Assembly: GCF_902499335.1 (NCBI RefSeq)
Contig: NZ_CABVQK010000007.1
Span: 1 to 64,000, forward strand
Origin: Burkholderia lata
GTDB taxonomy: Bacteria; Pseudomonadota; Gammaproteobacteria; Burkholderiales; Burkholderiaceae
Direction of reading: 5' to 3'
DNA length: 64,000 nt
This document shows, piece by piece, positions 1 through 9,635 of the stretch. Positions within the stretch are counted from its first letter, which is position 1; every line of letters begins with the position of its first letter. The translations under genes and the position numbers were made by a program. The notes beneath the pieces were generated by a model. It worked only from the letters and a program-made list of their open reading frames with translations. It did no database searches and was not told the origin of the DNA.

Positions 1-1230
1 AAGGTGTTCGGCACGAAGATCTTCATCACGTGGGGCGAGCACGACATGGCGGACAACATCGTCCACCTGGTGCTGGCGCGCACGCCGAACGCGCCGGAAG
101 GCGTGAAGGGCATCTCGCTGTTCATCGTGCCGAAGTTCATGGTCAATGACGACGGCTCGCTGGGTGCACGCAACGACGTGCACTGCGTGTCGATCGAGCA
201 CAAGCTCGGGATCAAGGCGAGCCCGACGGCGGTGCTGCAGTACGGCGACCACGGCGGCGCGATCGGCTACCTGGTCGGCGAGGAAAACCGCGGCCTCGAA
301 TACATGTTCATCATGATGAACGCGGCGCGCTTCGGCGTCGGGATGCAGGGGATCGGCGTGGCCGACCGCGCATACCAGAAGGCCGCGGAATTCGCGAAGG
401 AACGCGTGCAGAGCCGCCCGGTGGACGGCTCGGCCAAGCAGTCGGTGACGATCATCCATCACCCGGACGTGCGCCGCATGCTCGGCACGATGCGCGCGCT
501 GACGGAAGGCGCGCGGGCGCTGGCCTACGTGGCCGCCGCGCACAGCGACATTGCCCACCGCCATTCGGACGAGGCGACGCGGGCACGTCATCAGGCAATC
601 TACGAGTATCTGGTGCCGGTGGTGAAGGGCTGGAGCACGGAGATGGTGAACGACGTGGCGAGCCTGGGCGTACAGGTGCACGGCGGGATGGGCTTCATCG
701 AGGAGACGGGCGCGGCGCAGTATTACCGCGATGCACGTATCCTGGCGATCTACGAAGGCACGACGGCGATCCAGGCGAACGATCTGGTGGGCCGCAAGAC
801 GATGCGCGACGGCGGCGCGGTGGCGAAGGCGCTGATCGTGGAGATCGGCGAGACGGTGGCGGCGCTGGGCAAGCTGGACGGCGCGGCGGCCGCATCGGTG
901 AAGGCGCAGCTGGAGAAGGGTGCGAAGGCGCTGTCGTCGGTGGTCGATTACGTGGTGGCGAACGTGAAGCAGGACCCGAACGCGGTGTTCGCGGGCAGCG
1001 TGCCGTACCTGAAGCTGGCGGGCGTGGTGCTGTGCGGGTGGCAGATGGGCCGCGCGCTGGTGGCCGCGCAGGCGAACCGCGCAAGCGACCCGGCGTTCTT
1101 CGATGCGAAGATCGCGATCGCGCAATGCTATGCGGAGCACGTGCTGGTGCAGGCAGGCGCATTCGAAGCGTCGATCGTCGGCACGAAGGGCAACGAGGGC
1201 GTGCTCGCGTTGACGGAAGACCAGTTCTGA
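1..1230 (+). CDS. Acyl-CoA dehydrogenase, DmdC-like (3' part)
   Basis: The open frame enters from the left edge, so the N-terminus lies outside the window; 409 residues are visible. It is a flavin-dependent acyl-CoA dehydrogenase that introduces a double bond into an acyl-CoA and passes electrons to ETF. The stretch [17 protein letters not shown] is the diagnostic segment of the long (about 595-residue) family that includes 3-methylmercaptopropionyl-CoA dehydrogenase; the glutamate before GTTAIQ is the expected catalytic base. After it comes the helical C-terminal extension typical of that family (about the last 130 residues). The true substrate cannot be told from sequence; several paralogues normally exist in Burkholderia. 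A strong hairpin terminator follows the stop. Confidence 0.88.
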   Translation, partial: KVFGTKIFITWGEHDMADNIVHLVLARTPNAPEGVKGISLFIVPKFMVNDDGSLGARNDVHCVSIEHKLGIKASPTAVLQYGDHGGAIGYLVGEENRGLEYMFIMMNAARFGVGMQGIGVADRAYQKAAEFAKERVQSRPVDGSAKQSVTIIHHPDVRRMLGTMRALTEGARALAYVAAAHSDIAHRHSDEATRARHQAIYEYLVPVVKGWSTEMVNDVASLGVQVHGGMGFIEETGAAQYYRDARILAIYEGTTAIQANDLVGRKTMRDGGAVAKALIVEIGETVAALGKLDGAAAASVKAQLEKGAKALSSVVDYVVANVKQDPNAVFAGSVPYLKLAGVVLCGWQMGRALVAAQANRASDPAFFDAKIAIAQCYAEHVLVQAGAFEASIVGTKGNEGVLALTEDQF

Positions 1231-1253
1231 CCGGCTGACGATTCGGTGAAATG

Positions 1254-1285
1254 AAAAAGGCGCCCCTCGGGGCGCCTTTCTTTTT
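1254..1285. terminator. Bidirectional intrinsic terminator, acyl-CoA dehydrogenase / dadA
   Basis: An 11-bp perfect stem (AAAGGCGCCCC / GGGGCGCCTTT) with a 2-base centre is flanked by A-runs on the left and a T-run on the right, so it can end transcription from both convergent genes. Confidence 0.85.
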
Positions 1286-1325
1286 GATGCCTGTCGCGGC
1301 CCGTATGGCCGCGGGCGTCATCGGC

Positions 1326-2612
1326 TTATGCGTATGCCGGGCGCGTCTGGCCGGCCACGTCCTTCAGGTAACGATGCACCGACAGGTCGTCGGCCTGGAT
1401 CGCGGGCATCTTGCCCGAGATCAGGTCTGCGAGCAGCTGGCCCGAGCCGCACGACATCGTCCAGCCGAGCGTGCCGTGGCCGGTGTTCAGGAACAGGTTC
1501 GACACAGGCGTGCGGCCGACGATCGGCGTGCCGTCCGGCGTCATCGGGCGCAGGCCCGTCCAGAACGTTGCCTTCGACGTGTCACCGCCGCCCGGGAACA
1601 GGTCGTTCACACACATTTCGAGCGTTTCGCGGCGCGCGGCGCGCAGCTTCTTGTCGAAGCCGACGATTTCCGCCATGCCGCCGACGCGGATGCGCTGGTC
1701 GAAACGCGTGATCGCGATCTTGTAGGTCTCGTCGAGCACGGTCGACACGGGGGCGGCCGCTTCGTTGACGATCGGTGCGGTGATCGAATAGCCCTTCAGC
1801 GGATAGACGGGGATCTTCATCAGGTTCGAGATGAAGCTGGTCGTGTACGAGCCGAGTGCGACGACGTACGCGTCCGCGCGCACCGTCTCGCTGCCGCACT
1901 GCACGCCGGCGATCTTGCCGCCCGCGATCGCGAGCGCATCGATCGGCGTGTTGTAGCGGAACTTCACGCCGAGCGATTCGGCGAGCGCCGCAAGGCGCGT
2001 CGTGAACAGCTGGCAGTCGCCCGTTTCGTCGCCCGGCAGGCGCAGGCCGCCCGTCAGCTTGTGCGAGACGGCGGCGAGTGCCGGTTCGGCTTTCTTCAGG
2101 TCGGCCGGCGACAGCAGTTCGAACGGCACGTTCGCTTCCTGCAGGACGGCGATGTCCTTCGCTGCACCATCGAGTTGCTGCTGCGTGCGGAACAGCTGCA
2201 GCGTGCCGCCCGTGCGGCCTTCGTACTCGATGCCGGTATCGGCGCGCAGCGCTTGCAGGCAGTCACGGCTGTATTCGGCGAGGCGGACCATGCGGCCCTT
2301 GTTGACTGCATAGCGCTCGGCCGTGCAGTTGCGCAGCATCTGGTACATCCACTGGAGCTGGAAGCGCGTGCCGTCGAGGCGGATCGCGAGCGGCGCGTGT
2401 TTTTCGAACATCCACTTGACGGCCTTCAGCGGCACGCCGGGCGCGGCCCACGGTGCGGCATAGCCAGGGGAGATCTGGCCTGCGTTCGCGAAGCTCGTCT
2501 CGAGCGCCGGGCCGGCTTCCCGGTCGATCACCGTGACTTCATGACCGGCGCGCGCGAGGTAATACGCGCTTGCCACGCCCACCACACCGCTGCCCAGAAT
2601 GACGACTCGCAT
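1326..2612 (-). CDS. dadA: D-amino acid dehydrogenase DadA
   Basis: 428 residues, the usual size for the small subunit of D-amino acid dehydrogenase, a membrane-associated FAD enzyme that deaminates D-amino acids (mainly D-alanine) and feeds electrons to the respiratory chain. The N-terminus [20 protein letters not shown] is the Rossmann FAD-binding motif GxGxxG followed by an acidic residue (VIDRE). C-terminal [18 protein letters not shown] and [16 protein letters not shown] are typical DadA segments. The start at 2612 is chosen because it places the dinucleotide motif at the very N-terminus and has a GGAGCAG ribosome-binding site a few bases upstream; a longer frame to 2654 adds no conserved sequence. 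Divergent from the Lrp-type gene, a common pairing for amino-acid-responsive control. Confidence 0.95.
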   Translation of the reverse strand: MRVVILGSGVVGVASAYYLARAGHEVTVIDREAGPALETSFANAGQISPGYAAPWAAPGVPLKAVKWMFEKHAPLAIRLDGTRFQLQWMYQMLRNCTAERYAVNKGRMVRLAEYSRDCLQALRADTGIEYEGRTGGTLQLFRTQQQLDGAAKDIAVLQEANVPFELLSPADLKKAEPALAAVSHKLTGGLRLPGDETGDCQLFTTRLAALAESLGVKFRYNTPIDALAIAGGKIAGVQCGSETVRADAYVVALGSYTTSFISNLMKIPVYPLKGYSITAPIVNEAAAPVSTVLDETYKIAITRFDQRIRVGGMAEIVGFDKKLRAARRETLEMCVNDLFPGGGDTSKATFWTGLRPMTPDGTPIVGRTPVSNLFLNTGHGTLGWTMSCGSGQLLADLISGKMPAIQADDLSVHRYLKDVAGQTRPAYA

Positions 2613-2757
2613 AGCTGCTCCAGATGGAAGGGACCAGATCGAGGCCGGGCGCACCTGCGGCTCCGTGTAACCTCTAGCTGATCTAGTTTTTTGCGCTATG
2701 GTATTGTCGAATGTGTAGGTTTTGTTATCGTATTTTTCAGGTTTTCAGAATAAACAA

Positions 2758-3246
2758 ATGAGAACGCAACGTCAGCCAGTACGCTCGCTCGACAAGCTCG
2801 ACCGGCGCATCCTGAAACTGCTCCAGGACGACGGCCGGATGGCGATGAAAGACCTCGCGGAACAGGTCGGACTGACCGTCACGCCGTGTATCGAGCGTGT
2901 CCGGCGCATGGAGCGGGATGGCGTGATCACCGGCTATCACGCGCGGGTCGATCCGCACCAGCTGGATGCCGCGCTGCTGGTGTTCGTCGAGATCACGCTC
3001 GGCCACAAGGGCGGCAACATGTTCGAGCAATTCCGCCGGGAAGTGATGAAGATCGACGAGGTGCTCGAATGCCATCTGGTGTCTGGTGATTTCGACTACC
3101 TGATCAAGGCGCGGATTGGCGAGATGGCCGACTACCGGAAGCTGCTCGGCGACATCCTGCTGCAGTTGCCCGGCGCCGTGCAGTCGAAGAGCTATGTCGT
3201 GATGGAAGAAATCAAGGAAACGCTGACGATCGCAGTGGGTGACTGA
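2758..3246 (+). CDS. Lrp/AsnC family transcriptional regulator
   Basis: About 162 residues from the ATG at 2758. The N-terminal winged helix-turn-helix (LDKLDRRILKLLQDDGRMAM through VRRMERDGVITGY) is followed by a RAM/AsnC ligand-binding domain (residues about 75-155, with HLVSGDFDYLIKAR). This is a leucine-responsive-regulator-type octameric DNA-binding protein. Its closeness to global Lrp in the segment VTPCIERVRRMERDG suggests the leucine/alanine-sensing branch. It is transcribed away from dadA across a 145-bp AT-richer gap, so it probably regulates dadA in response to alanine, as Lrp does in enteric bacteria; that is inference. An upstream in-frame ATG at 2722 would add 12 residues. Confidence 0.9.
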   Translation: MRTQRQPVRSLDKLDRRILKLLQDDGRMAMKDLAEQVGLTVTPCIERVRRMERDGVITGYHARVDPHQLDAALLVFVEITLGHKGGNMFEQFRREVMKIDEVLECHLVSGDFDYLIKARIGEMADYRKLLGDILLQLPGAVQSKSYVVMEEIKETLTIAVGD

Positions 3247-3294
3247 CGCGGCCGCAGGAGGACGTCGGGCCCTTTATCCCGCCCTTGGCATGCT

Positions 3295-3330
3295 GCGCCC
3301 AATACTGTATAAATGTACAGTATTGGGCGC
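3295..3330. promoter_or_regulatory. LexA (SOS) operator inside a 36-bp palindrome
   Basis: Positions 3303-3322 read TACTGTATAAATGTACAGTA, i.e. CTGT-N8-ACAG with the flanking TA/TA of the gamma/beta-proteobacterial LexA box. The dyad continues outward so that 15 bases on each side are perfectly complementary (GCGCCCAATACTGTA and its complement). It lies directly in front of the radical SAM gene, where a repressor would block transcription. LexA control of this gene family is known in Pseudomonas aeruginosa (PA0069). Confidence 0.85.
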
Positions 3331-3336
3331 AGGCGA

Positions 3337-4524
3337 ATGGGTGGGCACGTGGACGATCGATCCGACAACGAATTTCCGGTAGCGCCGCCCGTGCCCCGCA
3401 AGGGGCGCGGTGCGGTCGACAACCTGCAGGGGCGATACGAGATCGCGCAGCGTGAAGCGGTCGATGATGGCTGGACGCACGAGTCGGACGATGCCGATTT
3501 CCCCGCGCCGCTGCGCACGCAAGTATTCGAGGAGCGTGCGAAGAGCATCCTGACGCACAATCAGTCGCCCGACATTCCATTCAGCGTATCGCTCAATCCG
3601 TATCGAGGCTGCGAGCATGGTTGCATCTACTGCTTCGCACGGCCGACGCACAGTTATCTCGGCCTGTCGCCTGGGCTCGATTTCGAAAGCCGCATCTATG
3701 CGAAGGTCAATGCGGCCGAACTGCTCGAGCGCGAGATTTCGCGCAAGCGCTACGTACCGGAGCCGATCGCGCTCGGCGTCAATACCGACGCCTATCAGCC
3801 GGTCGAGCGCGACCTGCGCATCACGCGCAGCGTGATCCAGGTGATGCACGATCGCGGGTTACCGTTCGCCGCGATCACGAAGTCGTCGCTGATCGAGCGC
3901 GATCTCGACCTGCTCGCGCCGATGGCCGAACGCGGGCAGGTGATGGCGGCGGTCACGATCACGACGCTCGATGCCGATCTCGCGCGCACGCTCGAGCCGC
4001 GCGCGGCAACACCGGCGCGACGGTTGCGTACGATTCGTGCGCTGAGCGAGGCGGGCGTGCCGGTCGGCGTGAGCATTGCGCCGATGATTCCGTTCGTCAC
4101 GGAGCCCGATATGGAGCGCGTACTCGAGGCGTGCGCGGAAGCCGGCGCAACGTACGCGAGCTACATCATCCTGAGGCTGCCGTGGGAAGTCGCGCCGCTG
4201 TTCAAGAACTGGCTTGCCGCGCATTTTCCCGACCGGGCGGAACGCGTGATGAACCGTGTGCGCGACATGCGCGGCGGCAAAGACTACGACTCGGATTTCT
4301 CGAAACGGATGAAAGGCGAGGGGATCTGGGCCGACCTGCTGCGGCAGCGCTTTCGCCAGGCCGTCAAGCGGCTCGGGCTGAACGAGCGCACGAACGGCAT
4401 TCTCGATCTGTCGCAGTTTCGCGGTGCGCCGGCCGCCGCGGCGCCGGCGCCGCGCGTTGCCGTTCGTTCAGTTGGCGCGCGGTCGACGCAGTCGCGTGAC
4501 GACATGCAATTGAACCTGTTCTGA
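3337..4524 (+). CDS. PA0069-type radical SAM protein (SplB-like), SOS-regulated
   Basis: About 395 residues. The radical SAM cluster motif is in NPYRGCEHGCIYCFARPTHS: CxxxCxxC that binds the 4Fe-4S cluster and S-adenosylmethionine. The following text (FESRIYAKVNAAELL, LGVNTDAYQPVER, AAITKSSLIERDLDLL, PMIPFVTEPDMERVLE) is typical of the PA0069 family, which is related to spore photoproduct lyase SplB. Function is unproven; DNA repair or nucleotide processing is suggested by the similarity and by SOS control. The ATG at 3313 sits inside the LexA palindrome and is unlikely as a start, so the next ATG at 3337 is preferred; a GTG at 3349 is also possible. The C-terminal 40 residues are a low-complexity Ala/Pro/Arg tail ending in MQLNLF. 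Confidence 0.9.
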   Translation: MGGHVDDRSDNEFPVAPPVPRKGRGAVDNLQGRYEIAQREAVDDGWTHESDDADFPAPLRTQVFEERAKSILTHNQSPDIPFSVSLNPYRGCEHGCIYCFARPTHSYLGLSPGLDFESRIYAKVNAAELLEREISRKRYVPEPIALGVNTDAYQPVERDLRITRSVIQVMHDRGLPFAAITKSSLIERDLDLLAPMAERGQVMAAVTITTLDADLARTLEPRAATPARRLRTIRALSEAGVPVGVSIAPMIPFVTEPDMERVLEACAEAGATYASYIILRLPWEVAPLFKNWLAAHFPDRAERVMNRVRDMRGGKDYDSDFSKRMKGEGIWADLLRQRFRQAVKRLGLNERTNGILDLSQFRGAPAAAAPAPRVAVRSVGARSTQSRDDMQLNLF

Positions 4525-4573
4525 CTGGCGTGTTGAAACGGTGCAGGGTGCCGGTTCGTCGCGGTCGTTACGC

Positions 4574-5041
4574 TTACTGCGAAATCTGCTTGGCCGCTTC
4601 GACCTGCGACTCGAAATACGTCTGGAACGACAGCGCGAGTGCGGTCATCAGCAGGAACGCGCCGATCAGCAGCGAGAAGATCACCACGAAGATCACGGTC
4701 CAGCCCGACTTGCTGTGCTTGCCCGTTTCCGCGTTGAATTGCGCGTCCCATTTTTCGTCGGGACGCAGCCCGTAGACGAGCGCGGCGAGGAATGCTGCCA
4801 GCAACGAGATTGCGCCGGGTACCGCGAGCCACCAGCCGAGGCCGGCGCTGCGCTGGGTCGCGGCGAGCAAGAGGAAGCCCGGGATGCCGACGATCGTCGC
4901 CAGCAGGTGTGCCCAGCCGTACACGTCGCGCAAGCCATACAGATAGAAGCGGTGCGCGCCGAGCGATCCGAGCAGGAACGCGAGGGCGGCGGTGAGCGTC
5001 TTGGAGCGAAAGCGGCGGGACGGTGCGGTGCTGCTGGACAT
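4574..5041 (-). CDS. TM2 domain-containing membrane protein
   Basis: 155 residues. After a short Ser/Arg-rich N-terminus comes a TM2 domain: two hydrophobic helices around a conserved loop, here ALAFLLGSLGAHRFYLYG followed by GWAHLLATIVGIPGFLLL. Two further membrane helices follow (about residues 75-95 and 120-145), so the protein is a small polytopic inner-membrane protein. The GAHRFYLG-type segment is the TM2 signature. Molecular function is unknown for bacterial members. The start at 5041 is uncertain because no clear ribosome-binding site precedes it; an upstream ATG at 5110 would add 23 residues without recognisable features. It is convergent with the radical SAM gene. Confidence 0.8.
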   Translation of the reverse strand: MSSSTAPSRRFRSKTLTAALAFLLGSLGAHRFYLYGLRDVYGWAHLLATIVGIPGFLLLAATQRSAGLGWWLAVPGAISLLAAFLAALVYGLRPDEKWDAQFNAETGKHSKSGWTVIFVVIFSLLIGAFLLMTALALSFQTYFESQVEAAKQISQ

Positions 5042-5150
5042 GGATGGCGGCGTATTGTCGTTGGCATGGGTGGCCGGCGGGCCGGCGCGGGCGCGCGGCC
5101 CGGCACGCATTCTACGATGCCCGGTCGGGCCCGGTCACCCCTGTACTGCG

Positions 5151-6290
5151 TCAAGGTGCCGCATAGGTCACGCGGTAGATCGCCCCCGCGTAGTCGTCGC
5201 TGACGAGCAGCGAGCCATCCGGCAGCGGCAGCACGTCGGCGGGGCGGCCCCATACCGTGCCGTCGGGGCGTAGCCAGCCCGTGACGAATGGGGTCTGGCG
5301 CGCCTGGCTGCCGTCCGCCGAGACGACCACGCGCATCACGCGGTAGCCGACCTTCGTGCTGCGGTTCCACGAGCCATGTTCGGCGATGAACACGTTATTG
5401 CGATACGACGCCGGAAACATCGGCCCCGTATAGAAGCGCATGCCGAGTGCCGCGACATGCGCGCCCAATTTCAGCACGGGCGGCACATAGCGGCGGCATA
5501 CGTCGGCGCCGCCGAATTCGGGGTCGGGCGTGTCGCCGCCATGGCAGTACGGGAAACCGAAGTCGAGGCCGGCGCGCGGTGCGCGGTTCAACTTGTCGTC
5601 GGGCACGTCGTCGCCCATCATGTCGCGCCCATTGTCGGTAAACCACAGTTCGCCCGAATCGGGGTGCCACGCGAAGCCGACCGTATTGCGTACGCCGCGG
5701 GCGACCACCTCACTCCCGCTGCCGTCTGTTTTCATGCGTGCGATGATCGCGTAGCGGCTGCGGTTGGCGAGACAGACGTTGCACGGCGCACCGGTCGGCA
5801 CGTACAGCTTGCCGTCGGGGCCGAACGCGATGAATTTCCAGCCGTGATGGTGTTCGGTCGGCAGCGCGTCGGTGACGACGGCAGGTGCGGGCGGCGTGGC
5901 GAGCCGGTCGTCGATATGATCGAGACGCAGGATGCGCGATACGGCTGATATATAGAGTGCGCCGTCACGGTAGGCGACCCCGACCGGCATGTCGAGCCCG
6001 GACGCGATCACGTAGCGCGCGCTGATCCGGCCCTCGTGCATCACGAGCGCATGCACGCGGCCTTCCCGCGTGCCGACATACAGGATGCCGCGCGGCGACC
6101 ACGCCATTTCGCGGGCGGTCGGTACCGCGTCGGTCAGCACTTCGACGTGGAAGCCGGACGGCACGACGAGTTCGCCCACCGGCAACGGCGCGGCAATCGC
6201 CGGTGCGGACGCGAGGCAGGCAAGGCCGGCAAGCAGCGCCGCGAAACGGGGCTGAGCACGGCGCGTCGAGGCGGCGCGAAGGGGCGGCAT
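5151..6290 (-). CDS. PQQ-type sugar/sorbosone dehydrogenase, secreted
   Basis: 379 residues. The N-terminus (Arg-rich, then [20 protein letters not shown]) is a Sec signal peptide with a likely cleavage after AIA, so the enzyme works in the periplasm. The mature part is a six-bladed beta-propeller of the glucose/sorbosone dehydrogenase family: [60 protein letters not shown] and [16 protein letters not shown] match the repeating blade motifs and the catalytic/PQQ-binding region (the His in EHHHGW, the Arg in GVRNTVG). A cytochrome partner is not adjacent. Whether PQQ is really bound, and the sugar substrate, are not decidable here. The start at 6290 is chosen to expose the signal peptide. Confidence 0.85.
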
Positions 6291-6368
6291 GACTGTGTGG
6301 AACGTCCCGGACACGACGATTGTATGCCCGGCGGACAGGCCGCCCGTGGATTTTTTACGCGTAAGTGT

Positions 6369-6397
6369 TTGTTGTACCTCTGGTTTCCGGCTATAAT
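6369..6397 (+). promoter_or_regulatory. Sigma-70 promoter of the rpsP operon
   Basis: TTGTTG (6369-6374), 17-bp spacer, TATAAT (6392-6397), about 45 bp upstream of rpsP; consensus -10 and ideal spacing fit a strongly expressed ribosomal operon. Confidence 0.85.
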
Positions 6398-6443
6398 CGC
6401 GTGTTTCAGTAGTTTCGAACCCGGTTTTCCCGAAGGACATCAT

Positions 6444-6698
6444 ATGGTTATCATCCGTCTGGCTCGTGGCGGCTCGAAGAAGCGCCCGTTCTACAACATC
6501 GTTGCTACCGATTCGCGCAACCGTCGTGACGGCCGCTTCATCGAGCGCGTCGGCTTCTACAACCCGGTCGCCACGAAGGGCGAATCGCTGCGTATCGCTC
6601 AGGATCGCCTGACGTACTGGCAAGGCGTTGGCGCGCAACTGTCGCCGACCGTCCAGCGTCTCGTGAAGGAAGCGCAAAAGGCGCAACCGGCTGCCTAA
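6444..6698 (+). CDS. rpsP: 30S ribosomal protein S16
   Basis: 84 residues starting [20 protein letters not shown], the hallmark N-terminus of S16, a protein of the 30S body required for assembly. GAAGGA lies 8 bases before the ATG. First gene of the operon rpsP-rimM-trmD-rplS, an order conserved across proteobacteria, with the consensus promoter just upstream. Length is that of the family. Confidence 0.98.
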
Positions 6699-6741
6699 CA
6701 TGGCACGGTGTGCCGGTCGTGCCGGCTGTGAGGTGCATTAG

Positions 6742-7419
6742 ATGGCGGGTCACGATTCCGGTAATGCAAGGCGCGGGCGTGCGTCGTTTGGCGCATTCGT
6801 CCGCAAGCCGGTCGAGCGCGACGCTGTCGCGAACGCCGGTCAGGCTGCCGAGCAGGGTAGTCTCGAAGTGGCGCAAGCCTGGCCCGACGATGCCGTCGAG
6901 GTCGGGGCGGTGGTCGACGCCTATGGCCTGAAGGGCTGGGTCAAGGTGGCGGCGCATGCCGACGCCGGTCGCGGTGGCGATGCGCTGCTCAACGCGCGCC
7001 GCTGGTGGCTGGAACGTGGTGCGGAGCGGCTTTCCGTCCGCGTCATGCAGTCGAAGACGCACAGCGACACCGTCGTTGCGCAAACCGCGGGCGTCAGCGA
7101 CCGCGATGCCGCGCTCGCCATGCGCGGCTTTCGCGTGTTCGTGCGCCGGGAAGATTTCCCGGCATTGACCGCGGACGAATTCTATTGGGTCGACCTGATC
7201 GGTCTCGACGTCGTCAACGAGCAATCGGTGGCACTCGGGAAGGTGAGCGGGATGATCGACAATGGCGTGCATTCGATCATGCGTGTCGAGTATCCGGCGA
7301 CCGGCAAAGACGGTCAGCCGACTACCGACGAGCGGTTGATTCCGTTCGTCGGCGTATACGTCAAAACGGTGGATCAGGCGGCGCGTCGCATCGTCGTCGA
7401 CTGGGAAGCCGATTACTGA
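6742..7419 (+). CDS. rimM: Ribosome maturation factor RimM
   Basis: 225 residues, somewhat longer than E. coli RimM (182) because of a poorly conserved 50-residue N-terminal extension typical of Burkholderia. The RimM N-domain begins at [18 protein letters not shown] (beta-barrel) and the PRC-barrel domain includes [15 protein letters not shown] and the end [13 protein letters not shown]. RimM binds S19 and helps mature the head of the 30S subunit. The gap to trmD is a single base, indicating translational coupling. Confidence 0.95.
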   Translation: MAGHDSGNARRGRASFGAFVRKPVERDAVANAGQAAEQGSLEVAQAWPDDAVEVGAVVDAYGLKGWVKVAAHADAGRGGDALLNARRWWLERGAERLSVRVMQSKTHSDTVVAQTAGVSDRDAALAMRGFRVFVRREDFPALTADEFYWVDLIGLDVVNEQSVALGKVSGMIDNGVHSIMRVEYPATGKDGQPTTDERLIPFVGVYVKTVDQAARRIVVDWEADY

Positions 7420-7420
7420 A

Positions 7421-8215
7421 ATGAACCAGGTTAACGAGAGCGCGGTGCAGTTCGACGTCGTCACGCTCTTTCCCGAGATGTTCCGTGCACTGACCGACTG
7501 GGGGATCACCAGCCGGGCCGTCAAGCAAGGGCGCTTCGGGCTGCGCACCTGGAACCCGCGTGATTTCACGACGGACAACTACCGCACGGTCGACGATCGT
7601 CCGTACGGCGGCGGTCCGGGCATGGTGATGCTGGCCAGGCCGCTCGAAGCCGCGATCGATGCCGCGAAAGCGGCACAGGCGGAACAGGGTATCGCAAGCA
7701 CGCGTGTGGTGATGATGTCGCCGCAGGGTGCGCCGCTCACGCACGATCGTGCGGTGCGGATGGCGCAGGAACCCGGTGTCGTCGTGCTGTGCGGCCGCTA
7801 TGAAGCGATCGACCAGCGCCTGCTCGATCGTTGCGTCGACGAGGAAATCAGCCTCGGCGATTTCGTCCTGTCCGGCGGAGAATTGCCGGCGATGGCGATG
7901 ATGGATGCCGTCGTGCGGTTGCTGCCCGGTGTGCTGAACGATTCGCTGTCGGCCGTGCAGGACAGTTTCGCTGACGGCCTGCTCGATTGTCCGCACTACA
8001 CGCGCCCTGAGGAATACGACGGCGTGCGCGTGCCGGACGTGCTGCTCGGCGGGCATCATGCCGAGATCGAGCGGTGGCGGCGGCAGGAAGCATTGCGGAA
8101 TACGTTGCGGAAGCGGCCGGACCTGATCGTCCGGGCGCGCCGCGAGAAGTTGTTGAGTCGTGCCGACGAGGCATGGCTTGCGAACCTCGCACGCGAAGCG
8201 AAGAACGCCTCCTGA
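7421..8215 (+). CDS. trmD: tRNA (guanine-N1)-methyltransferase TrmD
   Basis: 264 residues. TrmD methylates N1 of G37 next to the anticodon and prevents +1 frameshifting; it is a SPOUT-fold homodimer with a trefoil-knot SAM site. Visible family motifs: [11 protein letters not shown] at the N-terminus, [26 protein letters not shown] and the knot segment [17 protein letters not shown]; the C-terminal helical part contains [19 protein letters not shown]. The ATG is one base after the rimM stop. Confidence 0.98.
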   Translation: MNQVNESAVQFDVVTLFPEMFRALTDWGITSRAVKQGRFGLRTWNPRDFTTDNYRTVDDRPYGGGPGMVMLARPLEAAIDAAKAAQAEQGIASTRVVMMSPQGAPLTHDRAVRMAQEPGVVVLCGRYEAIDQRLLDRCVDEEISLGDFVLSGGELPAMAMMDAVVRLLPGVLNDSLSAVQDSFADGLLDCPHYTRPEEYDGVRVPDVLLGGHHAEIERWRRQEALRNTLRKRPDLIVRARREKLLSRADEAWLANLAREAKNAS

Positions 8216-8348
8216 GGCGGCGTCGCGGGCGGGAATTGGCGGTGCCGCGCATGCGTGCGCGGTGCCTGATGTGAATCCATCCTCTATCGGGGCCAGGCCT
8301 GGAAGCAGGCGGGTGCCAACGCCGACACGATGGCATAAGGAGTCAGTA

Positions 8349-8741
8349 ATGAATCTGATCGAAAAACTTGAGCAGGAAGAAATCGAGCGCGCGCTCGCCG
8401 GCAAGACGATCCCCGAATTCGCCCCGGGCGACACGGTGATCGTGAACGTGAACGTGGTTGAAGGTACCCGCAAGCGCGTTCAGGCTTACGAAGGCGTCGT
8501 GATCGCGATTCGCAGCCGTGGCCTGAACTCGAACTTCATCGTTCGCAAGATCTCGTCGGGCGAAGGCGTCGAGCGTACGTTCCAGACGTACTCGCCGCTG
8601 CTGGCAAGCATCGTCGTGAAGCGCCGCGGTGATGTGCGTCGTGCGAAGCTGTACTACCTGCGCGAGCGTTCGGGCAAGTCGGCTCGTATCAAGGAAAAGC
8701 TGGTGTCGAAGGATCGCGCCGCAGCAGCTTCCCAAGAGTAA
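8349..8741 (+). CDS. rplS: 50S ribosomal protein L19
   Basis: 130 residues beginning [13 protein letters not shown] and containing [20 protein letters not shown] and [20 protein letters not shown], diagnostic of L19, which sits at the 30S-50S interface. AAGGAG lies at 8337-8342, 6 bases before the ATG. The C-terminus is extended by about 15 residues relative to E. coli. The 133-bp gap after trmD can form several GC hairpins (for instance CCGCGCA...TGCGCGG around 8255), which may set the higher output of rplS; this is only a possibility. Confidence 0.98.
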   Translation: MNLIEKLEQEEIERALAGKTIPEFAPGDTVIVNVNVVEGTRKRVQAYEGVVIAIRSRGLNSNFIVRKISSGEGVERTFQTYSPLLASIVVKRRGDVRRAKLYYLRERSGKSARIKEKLVSKDRAAAASQE

Positions 8742-8751
8742 GAGCTGTAAG

Positions 8752-8780
8752 GAAAAAGCACCCACCCGGGTGCTTTTTTC
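8752..8780 (+). terminator. Intrinsic terminator of the rpsP-rplS operon
   Basis: Stem AGCACCC / GGGTGCT with loop ACCC, followed by TTTTTT. Confidence 0.9.
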
Positions 8781-8828
8781 ATTCTGGCGCGACAATATGC
8801 TCGATACGACACGAACTCGAGAGTCCCA

Positions 8829-9515
8829 TTGAATCGCCGCCCCATCATCGATCCCGAAGTATTGCCGGTTGAAGGCACCAGCGCCGGCCTGCCGGCCATC
8901 GACTCCAGCCTGATGACGCCGTCCGGGCTGCGCGGCCGTTTCGCGCGCACGCTCGAATGGAGCGTCGAGCCGGGCGAAGCGAGGCTGCAGGAGGGCATCG
9001 ATCCGCGTAGCGCGGCCGTCCTCGTGCCGCTTGTCGTCCGCGAGTCCGGCCTCACCATGTTGCTGACCCAGCGCGCCGACCACCTGAACGACCACGCCGG
9101 ACAGATCAGCTTCCCCGGCGGTCGTCGCGAGCCGTTCGATCACGATGCAACGGCAACCGCGTTGCGCGAGGCGAAGGAAGAGATCGGACTGGCAGACGAG
9201 CGTGTCGAGATCCTCGGTGCGCTACCCGACTACCTGACCGGCACCGGCTTTTGCGTGACGCCGGTGGTCGGCCTCGTGCATCCGCCGTTCACCGTGCAGG
9301 CCGACACGTTCGAAGTCGCCGAGATTTTCGAGGTGCCGCTCGCGTTCCTGATGAATCCCGCGAACCATCAGGTCCGGGTGTTCCGCTGGGAAGGCGGCGA
9401 GCGTCGTTTTTTTGCGATGCCCTATCCGAACGGCGAACCCGGCGGGCATTACTTCATCTGGGGCGCAACTGCCGGCATGTTGCGCAATCTGTACCGCTTC
9501 TTGGCCGCCGGCTAG
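8829..9515 (+). CDS. Nudix hydrolase, CoA pyrophosphatase (NudL-like)
   Basis: 228 residues. The Nudix box runs through GGRREPFDHDATATALREAK and EEIGL (residues about 98-122), with the metal-binding REAKEE core; it is preceded by LTMLLTQRADHLNDHAGQIS, which matches the extra NuCoA signature of coenzyme-A diphosphatases. The predicted reaction is cleavage of CoA to 3',5'-ADP and phosphopantetheine. The frame starts with TTG at 8829 preceded by a weak GAGAG; no ATG start exists before residue 29, which lies upstream of the conserved domain and is therefore an alternative. It follows the rplS terminator and so is a separate transcription unit. Confidence 0.88.
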   Translation: MNRRPIIDPEVLPVEGTSAGLPAIDSSLMTPSGLRGRFARTLEWSVEPGEARLQEGIDPRSAAVLVPLVVRESGLTMLLTQRADHLNDHAGQISFPGGRREPFDHDATATALREAKEEIGLADERVEILGALPDYLTGTGFCVTPVVGLVHPPFTVQADTFEVAEIFEVPLAFLMNPANHQVRVFRWEGGERRFFAMPYPNGEPGGHYFIWGATAGMLRNLYRFLAAG

Positions 9516-9635
9516 GCGCGCACGGCGTCCAGGGCGCGCGGCAGGCCGCCGGGCGACCGCACCGGCAGCCATCCGGTGCTTACGCTGTGCTATCGTTATG
9601 CAAAAAATGACATAACTCCGAAGACGGCGCCACGC

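Noticed and set aside
1251..2681. 476-codon + strand ORF across dadA.
   Set aside because: Antisense of dadA with start inside the terminator.
3313..3336. ATG at 3313 as start of the radical SAM gene.
   Set aside because: It lies in the centre of the LexA palindrome, so transcription would have to start before the operator.
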